A stretch of DNA of 10,083 bases from Funneliformis mosseae. Taxonomy: Eukaryota; Glomeromycota; Glomeromycetes; Glomerales; Glomeraceae. Positions 1 through 7,639 of the stretch are shown here, piece by piece; the stretch's first letter is position 1; every line of letters starts with the position of its first letter. The notes beneath the pieces were generated by a model, which was not told the DNA's origin, ran no database searches, and saw only the letters and a list, made by a program, of their open reading frames with translations. The stretch spans positions 1-10,083 of the forward strand of contig CAJVPP010004114.1 in the NCBI GenBank assembly GCA_910592005.1, in the 5' to 3' direction. The position numbers and the translations under genes are program-made.

Positions 1-135
1 TCGTTAAACGTAGTACGAATTTTTAATTACTAAATTCGGTATAGTAAGGGTTTTTTTATATTTAAAAATCTGTCCGATACTGAAAATCCGTTGTATTGTA
101 AAATTCGTTATATCAAAATTCGTTGTAGAAAGAGT
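1..135. repeat. Degenerate 15-18 bp tandem repeats, AAAATTCGTTNTA type
   Basis: Four adjoining units are visible at about 65-82, 83-99, 100-114 and 115-129, each an imperfect version of AAAATTCGTTGTA plus a few bases. A related AAATTCGGTATAGTA unit lies at 33-47, and the left edge has further TCGTT and ACGAAT pieces. The array abuts the end of the readable gag-2 sequence near 130-135, so it may be a separate repeat or terminal element inserted into, or replacing, the rest of that gag. The array may continue left of the window. I do not know its family. Confidence 0.6.
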
Positions 136-1291
136 TGACTGTAGTTTTATAGGCATCAGAATACTAAAAGGCTGGTGTTTTAACTCTACGGTATAATTCA
201 AGTAAAGCATTGGTATAGTCATCAACTGTTTCACCAGGTTGCTATCTTCTCCTCTCTAGTTCAGTTGTTCAAATTTCTATTAACGTTTGAGATCTGAAGG
301 CAGTTGGGAAGGTTACAGTGAAATCTGTTCTATTGTTATTACCAGTCCATGCAGTAATATGATTAACATGACTGTTTACCAGTGTTTGGTTTGTGATTCA
401 CCAAGTTGAAGCTGAATTTTTCAAATATACAGGCACAACTTCGAGCTTCCTATTATCATTGATTCTATTTGCGTTGCAAACTTGTGTAAAATCTTCTATC
501 CAGCTAATTAGATCATGATTTCTACCATAAAAATAAGGAAGGTCAGCAATACGAGATTCTCTTCACAGTGGATTAGCATTCATAATTTGAGCATTAGCTT
601 GTAACTGATTGATCAAATTAAAAATCCCATTGTTGGCATTAGTATTGGGTGAAGCATTCAGATTTAAAATTTCAGCAACATTTTATAAAGCAGCGGTTAA
701 TGCTTGGGTGTGAGCTTAGTTTGCAGCCATTTCTTCAAATAAATTTTCTAAGTTTAATTCTTCATCTGTATATAATAAACTGTTTATATGTAGATTATTA
801 TTAATATTATCACTTAAAATTGTTAAATCAAATTCCTCAGTTGTTTCAGTTATTTCAGAAGGTGGTATAGAAGTTGTTTCAGAAATTTGATATAATTGAT
901 ATAATGGATCTAATGCAAATCCTCAAGTTAATACAAATGCGTTGTAAATATTTTGCCTAACTGTAGTAGGTGATTCTCCAAACCCAGCGTTATATCATAT
1001 AATAAAAATAAGACTAAATATTACTTAATTTACTGCGTCAGATGATCCAATATAAAGGTAAGTATAATTTAATTCTTCAATATATTGTTGAATATATCTG
1101 GTAAATGTTGTTGCAGGATATTCAGTAGTATACCAATTCCAAAAATGTTGAAAACGCTCAGAAGTAACAGGTTCAGGGGGATAATAAAAATAGCAAAATC
1201 TGTTGTTATGTTGCACAACTATATTAGTTTGATTTAAAGTAATATACAATCTATAATGCCTTTGATTTAACGAATAATATTCATCAAACAT
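130..1291 (-). pseudogene. Second gag pseudogene, different family from the main element
   Basis: One reading frame can be followed from an ATG at 1291 to about 130, about 385 codons, interrupted by stops including TAA at 1025, TGA at 563, 398 and 269, and TAG at 242 and 164. The first 93 codons after the upstream TTG are open and aromatic-rich (FWNWYTTEYP). A Gln/Asn-rich stretch follows, with repeated NAN near 650-570. Next is a block typical of Retrotrans_gag cores: RIADLPYFYG, SWIEDF, VYLKNSASTW, then TELERRR-stop-QPGETVDDYTNALLELYRR. This is the capsid-like structural protein of a Ty3-type element. TGA occupies the second Trp of a typical WW pair (398-400). No zinc knuckle or protease follows, because the frame dissolves into tandem repeats at the left edge. 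It differs from the gag at 7640-10014 in N-terminus and core wording, so it marks a second element on the same strand. Confidence 0.8.
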
Positions 1292-1560
1292 AAACGATTT
1301 AGACAAATTTCAAAAACTTTTCTGGTAGAAGGCATCAAGTATTACAGTCAGTTCTTAAGATGCTTATGGATGATAAGTAAAGCAATATATATGGGTAGTT
1401 TGCAGAAGGTTTAATTTGATATTTAGATTTAAAAGAGTGTCAGTAGTTTATTTAATAACTATAACAATGGAGTACTGCCTTAGTCGACGCTCTATACTAT
1501 ACAATTATGTTAGAGGGATTAAACTAAACTATTATATAAAACTATGAGTCAGATACATTG
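1292..1560 (-). other. Non-coding stretch upstream of gag-2, possible leader or LTR part
   Basis: No reading frame could be followed here on either strand. It sits directly 5' of the second gag on its coding strand, where an untranslated leader, primer binding site and LTR would be expected. On the minus strand there is a TATATAA-like motif near 1530 and an AATAAA-like motif near 1455. Neither is diagnostic in such AT-rich DNA. I found no convincing tRNA-complementary primer site and no TG/CA LTR ends. Confidence 0.3.
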
Positions 1561-1732
1561 TTAAGCTAAAAGAATTTGTCTTCTATTTATATAAAATGAA
1601 AAATATAAAGTTACCGAAGATATAAAAGAAATAAATAAAATATATAAAATAAGTAAAATATAATAAATATATAAGATAAATAAAATTAAAATAAATAAAA
1701 GAAATATATTATATAAAAGAAATATATGCTAT
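1561..1732. repeat. AT-rich low-complexity tract
   Basis: The plus strand is almost entirely A and T with scattered G, built from variations on ATAAAATAAATAAAATATA and AGAAATAT. It encodes nothing recognisable on either strand and looks like simple-sequence expansion. It separates the unknown reading frame at 2421-1867 from the second gag. Confidence 0.7.
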
Positions 1733-1826
1733 AGATGACATAGATGATATAGAAGACATATATGATTTTTTAGGGATTGATGTCATCCTTTAGATCATCA
1801 TCATCCATGTCTTCTTTCATATAACA
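1733..1826. repeat. Imperfect inverted repeat of GAT/ATC triplets
   Basis: The left arm, about 1733-1766, carries GATGACATAGATGATATAG and AAGACATATATGAT. The right arm, about 1778-1826, carries the complementary-type words GATGTCATC, ATCATCATCATCC and ATGTCTTC. The arms can pair imperfectly around the TTTTTTAGGG spacer. On the minus strand the right arm reads as a 16-codon acidic peptide starting at about 1820 (MKEDMDDDDLKDDINP) and then a stop. The peptide may be chance, a by-product of the GAT repeat, or a relic of a coding end. Confidence 0.45.
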
Positions 1827-1866
1827 ATATAAAAAATAAAAATTATTATAAAATTAATTAAAAAAT

Positions 1867-2421
1867 CTAATTTTTCATAATATCTGCTTCTTTTTCCATT
1901 GTTTTAGCAGTTTTTTTAGTTAAAGTAATTACTCTAATATATTGAATACCACTTTTACTTAAATTAAGTTTAACTATACTATATATAGCTTGCGTTAACT
2001 AACACTATATTAAATTTGATGTCATTTTAATAGTGACATCATATTTAGGATAAATAAAATACCCTTCTTTAACTACACTAATTTCATAAACAAATCCTAT
2101 TGCAAATTCTGATCTATCCTTATCCTGATATCTTATAGCTTCATAGTTTTTTACATAAAATACTGCACCTATTTTCTATTTATTATTTAAATTAACTTTT
2201 TGCTTAAATATTTCATATGATAATACTGATCATAATACATGATCTTTAGCATTTTTATATAATCATTTTCCAAAACTATCTCCATCTTTATCATATATTC
2301 TTTGAATTTTTGGATTAAGATTTTTATTTTTATATACATATGAATCAGTAGTTGATAGATCTAAAAAATTTGTATAAAAACTATGACCAATTAATTTTCC
2401 TGAATCAGATGTGTTTTTTAT
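1867..2421 (-). pseudogene. Decayed unknown reading frame, about 185 codons
   Basis: I do not recognise this product. One minus-strand frame reads as protein-like sequence from about 2421 to a TAG at 1867, with internal stops TGA at 2263, TGA at 2230, TAG at 2176, TAG at 2005 and TAG at 1999. There is no evident frameshift. The text is rich in Lys, Tyr, Ile and acidic residues, for example SFYTNFLDLS, KIQRIYDKDGDSF, AVFYVKNYEAIRY and EFAIGFVYEISVVKEGYF, ending in a Lys-rich tail. No signal peptide or membrane helix is apparent. Both TGAs sit where Trp would suit the context, and the first TAG follows Asn-Asn-Lys, so transitions explain them. No start codon was identified and the N-terminus may be lost. 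It lies downstream of the main element on the same strand and could be a captured host gene, an accessory ORF or part of another transposon. Confidence 0.55.
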
Positions 2422-2588
2422 CTACAATTAATTTTAGGATGTGCATTAAAGATAAGTTTTATTATAAAAAGAAATAAAATAAATTATAGATGTTAAAGAA
2501 ATTACAAATAAAATAAAGTAATCAGAATAAACAAACTGTACAGAAAATACAGGAGAAACAAGTATATCAGGCAAAACAGAAATTATTG
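2422..2588. other. AT-rich gap between two unassigned reading frames
   Basis: No coding sequence is readable here. This is where the 3' LTR of the main element could begin if the frame ending at 2589 is its last ORF. I see no polypurine tract next to a TG dinucleotide and no match to the visible right-hand leader (10015-10083). Confidence 0.3.
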
Positions 2589-3116
2589 CTAATTACTGTT
2601 TGGCACAGCAGTGATATCATCTAATGTGAGATCATTATTGATTGATAGATCCCATGTGATATTTGAAGTTACAATTTCTTCCATTGACAATCCTCCTCCA
2701 ACTTGAATTTCAAACATAGTAGTAAGAAAGGATTTTGCCCTCAAAATGAGATCCTGTATTTTACTTTTTGTTAATCATTGTATTTGCCAGGTAGTTAAGA
2801 CTTTGGTTCGATAAAGTTGTGATATTCCTAATTCCTGAAATATCATAAAAGTCTTTACAGTAACCTCTCTCTGATAAGGATTCAAAACTAATTTTATCTG
2901 TTTATAATCAATATTTTCTAAAGAATCTAAAAGGTCTCTAGTGAAATACATGTTTATTAACATTTCAATTCTGTTTCTGACTACTTTTGTTCATTGATAA
3001 TTTCTTTGAATTATTCTCATTTTAATTCTAAGATCATCTGTAGGTTAATAGGAATGATAATATTCTTAAATATATAATAGTTCTATTTGCATTATATCTT
3101 GTAAAATTTCATCCAT
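2589..3116 (-). pseudogene. Unassigned reading frame downstream of integrase
   Basis: From an ATG at 3116 to a TAG at 2589 one frame runs for 175 codons with four internal stops: TAA at 3066, TAA at 3045, TGA at 2991 and TGA at 2775. The segment 2963-2775 is open for 62 residues, and the tail to 2589 is open again. The text is mixed-charge and helical in style, with pieces such as DDLRIKMRIIQRNY, MYFTRDLLDSLENIDYKQIK, LVLNPYQREVTVKTF and the C-terminal DLSINNDLTLDDITAVPNSN. No transmembrane segment or signal peptide is visible, so an env-like protein is unlikely. It shares the frame of the integrase GPY/F region, so it could be a polyprotein extension past integrase or a separate accessory ORF. 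I do not recognise the family. Confidence 0.55.
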
Positions 3117-3149
3117 TTTTGCAAAACTGATACTAATGGAGGATAACAA

Positions 3150-4465
3150 CCTTTATATATTTTTTCATATGTTGATCACATTTGTAGTTCCCATAATCGT
3201 GATCAAAATAACTTTTAGTAGATCACCATTTACTGGTTTGACAAGAAGGCATCCATCTTCTTCTTTTAAATGATAAGATCCATTTATCAAAATCTCATGA
3301 ATTCTATAAGGTTCCTTTCATTTTGGCTCTAATTTTTCTGAGAACTGATTGATTCATGTAATATCAAAGTACAAGACTTTTTGTCTTATGTCAAATGATG
3401 TTGGTCTAGTCAGATTTTTGTCATGAGCTGTCTTTTGTTTATTTTTCATGGCGATCATTATTTGTTTAGCTTTTTCTCTAATATCTGAAAGTTTCTTTAT
3501 AATTTGTCAGATTCAATCTATCAAATTTTTATCTTCTTGATCAATATAATCATCCAGAGGTAATTTTGCTTCTCGTCCATACATATGTTAACAGAAATGG
3601 AATCATTTTGGTAGTGAATTGCTGAGCAGTACGATAAGCGAATAATACAAGTACTATATGTAAATCTCATTCAGTTTGTTCTTGTATAATTTTTGCTAAA
3701 GATTCTTTCAGCGTTTTATTAAATCTTTTTACTTATCCATTCATCTAAGGATGATATGACATTAAATTATGATGTTTAATTCCAAATTTTTTCATTAATT
3801 CTTTTATCATAACATTGTTGAAATGTGTTTCTCTATCTGAGAGAATTTTCATAAAGCATCCATGTCTACAAATAATTTCTTCATAGACGAATAAAGTGAC
3901 TTGACTAGCAGTGGCTTCTGCAATAGCTCTTGCTTCTGACCATTTAGTAAACATATTTACAGCTACAATAATATATCTATTTTCTCTAGGAGTTATTGGT
4001 AAAGGACCGATAAAGTCAATTCCAATTTGGTAAAAAGGACTATGAGAGGTATAGGATGTAATTCGTTATTTTTGCTTGGTCTTTCTCTTCATTGATAAGA
4101 ATCACATATTTTCACATATTCTTTAACGTCTTCATATATCTGAGGCTAATAATATCGAATTTTAATTTTGTTGAACATGATTTCTCATCCAAAATGTTCT
4201 GCTGTAGAATCATTATGCATCATGTATAGAACAGATTCTAATTCATGTCTTTTGAGAACTTGTAATAAATACCTAGGTCTTCTTCAATCAAAATAATATA
4301 AATTTGTATTTTGAATTGTAAAATATTTGGTCATATTCGTAAACTTTTTCTTATTTCTATTAGATTGAATATGATCAGAAAACTTATTGTGATTTAAATA
4401 TTGTTAAAGTTCAAAATACTGTTGTATATCTATTATAATAATTAAGCTGTAAGTCACAATGCTTA
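3150..4465 (-). pseudogene. Integrase, broken, catalytic Glu replaced
   Basis: Integrase inserts the cDNA copy into the host chromosome. The N-terminal part (about 4465-4055) shows LYMMHND and AEHFG for the two zinc His, then ICDSYQ where the last zinc Cys is Tyr (TAT at 4097-4095). TAG stands for Trp in the usual RYYWP block, and TGA follows the CDSYQ piece. A one-base frameshift near 4050 leads to the core, which contains GIDFIGPLP (first Asp 4017-4015), TKWSEA, LSDRETHF (second Asp 3837-3835) and YHP-stop-MNG-stop-VKRFNKTL. The third catalytic position, exactly 35 residues after the second Asp, is Lys (3729-3727). Another shift near 3581-3597 precedes YGREAKLPL. The C-terminal domain has LEPK-TGA-KGPY (TGA at 3318) and KPVNGDLLK. 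The enzyme could not work even without the stops. Family assignment is secure. Confidence 0.93.
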
Positions 4466-4611
4466 CACTTTTGCTTTTACTCAATTAAATAAACTTGAAA
4501 CTTTCACTCACTAGTGCTATTCAACTAGGTGTTATCTCTTTAAAAATAATGCAATATAAATTGAAATATAATACTAAAATAACTAATAAAAATAAAAGAA
4601 GAGAATAATAT
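4445..4611 (-). other. Non-coding or intron-like gap before integrase
   Basis: Between the end of the acidic linker (TAA at 4612) and the first credible integrase residues (IQQYFEL, about 4434) the minus strand is AT-rich and no family resemblance is seen. A GTGAGT 5' splice-site-like word lies near 4508, and about 82 bases later an ATAATAG 3' splice-site-like end leads straight into the integrase frame. The rest reads as hydrophobic low-complexity sequence in one frame, with stops. It could be an intron relic, a small insertion or simply decayed coding sequence. Confidence 0.3.
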
Positions 4612-5380
4612 TTAAAAATCTAATTCAGGAGTAGATGCATAACTTTGAGTTTCATTAAAATTTGATGCAATAATTGGGGTGATAGTTGGTATATAAGGGT
4701 TAAACAATTCATTAAATTCATCTTCAGTCAATTTGTCAGAAGTTTGAGAATTAAGAGGTGGTTGCAATAATTTAACTGTGACACAACAAGTTTTATTGTG
4801 ATGTTGTACTTCTTTAGGAATATCCTAAAAGATTTCATTTGTTAAGGCTTCAGCATTATTTCAGGATAGATTTGAACAAGTTTATATCTAACAATACAAT
4901 CATGTTCTAGGTCTATAGTAATAATTTTCCTACAAAGTGTACAATTAACAGAATAATCTTGTCTTATTTTTACTAATGAATGATCTTACATTTGCTTAAC
5001 AGTTGTTTGTTTAAATTCTGTGACCTGAAGATAAATATTATGCATATCTTGTCTCTAATCTCTTCCTTTTCCATCAAATATAGATTCAAAGTCTTCTTGA
5101 CTTGAATAATATTTAGACTCGTTATCACTTTTTTGAGAATTTAAATCTTTACCTAAATATTCATCATTATCTTGACAACTTTTTTCATTAACAAAATCAG
5201 AGAACTTTTGATAATAGTCATCACATTTACATATAGTACGTTTATCAGGAGAAGATATAATTTCTATAAGGGTTCGCATACTGGAAACAGAAAATATAAT
5301 ACCAATGCGAGTGATGATCAGTTTCATTACAAGAGTAAGAATTTCTTCTATATTAGCGATTATTCATTAATCCATTCCAT
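4612..5380 (-). pseudogene. Acidic linker with Cys/His cluster between RNase H and integrase
   Basis: Two frames carry this region. Frame one is open from 5327 to 5055 (90 residues). It is mostly Asp, Glu, Ser and Asn, with CKCDDYYQ, QDNDEYLGKD and SSQEDFESIFDGKGRD. After TAG at 5055 it continues through a TAA to a cluster CTLCRK...LEHDC (4943-4896), which is C-x2-C-x9-H-x-C and could bind zinc. Near 4855 the sense moves to a second frame with DIPKEVQHHN, SDKLTEDEFNELFNPYIPT and STPELDF, then TAA at 4612. Classical Ty3 elements have only a short tether here, so about 250 residues is long. The role is unknown. The text belongs to the polyprotein by position and strand, but an inserted domain is possible. 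Confidence 0.6.
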
Positions 5381-6791
5381 TGCCATCTAGTTTGATATCC
5401 TGGCATGTCTAAAGCTGAAAAATGTACTTGAATCCATCTAGAATTTGTGATGGATTCTTCTTTTAATTCTTCTGTTAAAGCTATATTGATTGGGATTATT
5501 TGTAAAAATGTGTTAGCATTTTGATTTTTATTTCCTAGTCGATGCTTAATAGTGAAATTGTAAACTTATAAGAAGAGGGCTTATCTGGCAACTCTTCCCT
5601 TTACATGCTTAGTAGTTAACAACCAATTTAATGCAGAGTGGTCAGTCATTACTTCAAAAGGTTAGTAATAAAGATAATGATCAAAATGTTCAATAGCCTA
5701 TCAAACTGTAAGACATTCTTTTTCAGTAGTTGTATATTTTAATTCCAAATCAGATTATTTTTTGCTTACATAGGTGATTGGATGTTCAAATCCTTGATAA
5801 TCTCTTTGGGCAAGTACAACTCCTAGTCCTTTATCTGAAGCATCTGTTTAAATAATAAATGCTTTATTTAGATCAGGTTGAATGAGAACTGGAGTAGTAA
5901 TCATTTTGAATTTTAATTCATCAAATGAATCTTGATGTTGAGTTGTCCAATTTCAAGTAGTACTCTTTTTAGTTAGCTTATGAAGAGGTCCTGTAATCTT
6001 TGCAAAATCTTGAATAAAGCATCGATAATAAGAAAAGAGTCCTAATGCCATTCGTACTTCTTTTGGATTTCTAGGTATAGGTAAATCAACCATAGTTTAG
6101 ATTTTCTTTTAGTCAGGTTTGATTCCATTACTTTCTACGATATAACCTAGGTAACTAACTTCGTTTATTACGAATGTGCATTTCTTTGGTTTTATTTTTA
6201 ATTCTGCTTCTTTTAATCTGGTAAGACTTGTTGTACATAATTACAATGATCTTGAAATATGGTTGAATAAATGATAATGTCATCTAGGTAAACTGCACAG
6301 AATTTTCTAATTAATCAATATAAAACTCTATTCATCAATCATTGAAAGGTGGCAGATGTGTTTTTTAATCCAAAAAGCATCACTTTGAATTCATAAAGTC
6401 TTGAAGGTATAATAAAAGCTATTTTCACTTGATCATCTGGATGCATTTTCACTTGCCAATAACTGCTTGCTAAGTCTAGAGCAGTAAAGTATCTTGCAGT
6501 TTTAAAGTTTTCTAATTGATTTTGCATATTTGGTATTGGATATCTGTCTATGACTATTACAAAATTTAATGGATAATAGTCAACACATATTCTAAGATCT
6601 CCTGTCTTTTTAGGTACAATTACAATTGGAGAGGCCCATGGATTTTCTGAAGTTTGAATGATTCCTTTTTCCAACATTTTATCAATTTCCTTTTCTAAGA
6701 AATCTTTTCTCTCCTGATTTAATCGATATGAAAGGTAAGCGATAGGTCTTGTATTTGAATTCAATGGGATTTGATGATTAATAAATAGGGT
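5380..6791 (-). pseudogene. Reverse transcriptase and RNase H, broken
   Basis: The N-terminus follows the protease in the same frame after a TAA (6792) that stands at a plausible Gln site. An open 141-residue stretch (6764-6339) has LEKGIIQTSENPWASPIVIVPKK as separate RT blocks, then CVDYYPLN and FTALDLASSYWQVKM, with the first catalytic Asp at residue 97. TGA codons at 6339 and 6315 interrupt the next helix. YLDDIIIYS (YLDD 6290-6279) is intact. A frameshift near 6219-6232 leads to KKCTFV, EVSYLGYIV and the connection domain. RNase H shows TDASDKGLG (Asp 5844-5842), TEKECL and MTDHSALNWLL (Asp 5643-5641). The last acidic residue of the usual NADALSR-type end is Asn (5514-5512). Stops lie at 5848 and at further sites. 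RT catalytic residues survive, but the frame does not. Confidence 0.95.
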
Positions 6792-7625
6792 TTATCTAAT
6801 GTCAACTCCTCCAGTTGAAATAATTTCTTTTGGTATAAGTGCTTTAATTATTTCTTGTTCTTCTGTCTCTCCTTCAATATACATACTATAAAGAGCAATA
6901 ATTTCTTCTTCTTGATAAGGCCATTCAATATATTCTAATTCATCACTTCCCTCATTTAAATCTGAAGAATAGTCTTCATCATTTTCTATTTGAAAAAGAT
7001 TTGTCTCGTATAGAGCTTTATTAACATATTCTTTTTCTTCACTTTCTGCAGTATTTACTAGAATTCTGAAGAACAGTTTGGCTTTCTCAATGCATTTTAT
7101 GGGAGATTCAACTATTTGACCATCTATTTTAACTCTTAATTTATCTTGGTGATCAAAATATATTTTTACATTAAATGCTTTAAACCAGTTTATTTCTAAC
7201 AATAAGGTATCTTGAGTTGACTCAATTATTTGCAAATTGACTGAGAATTTGGCTTCTTGCAAAATGAGAGGAACAGAGGTTATAATCCATAATAATCTTT
7301 TATGTTTACCATCTGCAGTTACAACTAAAATGTCATAAGACTTGTCCAGTTTAATGTTGAGTTTGAAAGTCAATGTAGTTAAGATTATGCAGGCAGCTAC
7401 ACCTGAATCCAAAATAGTTTCAATCAGATTTAATTTGAACCTCATAATACATCTAACAGCAATGTATTTATTATTATTAGTTATATGAGTTTGTACACTG
7501 TTTATTCCAATTTTCATTTCCTTTTCAATCTTATCTATTTCGTCTTTCACTTTTTGGAGATATAAAGGATTCCTTAGCAATTGTCTGAAGGTAACATTAG
7601 TATCATAATGTTTAAGGTTTTTAAT
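6792..7625 (-). pseudogene. Aspartic protease of the retrotransposon
   Basis: The protease cuts the Gag-Pol polyprotein during particle maturation. It is the longest open stretch in the window (7580-6792, 262 residues, entered from gag in the same frame). The active site is ETILDSGVAACI, with DSG at residues 58-60 (7409-7401) in place of the more usual DTGA. A hydrophobic strand IILTTLTFKLNI follows, then the flap region with TADGKH, and TLLLEINWFKAFNVKIYFDH, the equivalent of the family's LLGMDWF block with Glu-Ile-Asn instead of Gly-Met-Asp. The last 80 residues are acidic (YSSDLNEGSDELEY, WPYQEEEII) and bridge to RT. The C-terminal TAA at 6792 is followed by in-frame RT sequence. The first codon at 7580 is TTG and not a real start. 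Confidence 0.9.
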
Positions 7626-7639
7626 TATTCTATAAGATT

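Noticed and set aside
1..135. CRISPR array
   Set aside because: Units are short, degenerate and directly adjoining, without unique spacers, in a eukaryotic retroelement setting.
4..234. Minus-strand open frame of 76 codons at the left edge
   Set aside because: It is out of frame with the gag-2 sense (QPGETVDDY frame) and most of it reads through the tandem repeats.
2422..2588. 3' LTR of the main element
   Set aside because: No TG/CA ends, polypurine tract or match to the visible 5' leader could be shown. The other LTR is outside the window.
2589..3116. Envelope protein
   Set aside because: No signal peptide, hydrophobic fusion segment or membrane anchor is visible in the frame after integrase.
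5172..5390. Plus-strand open frame of 72 codons
   Set aside because: It lies opposite the acidic linker and has no family resemblance. It is an antisense shadow.
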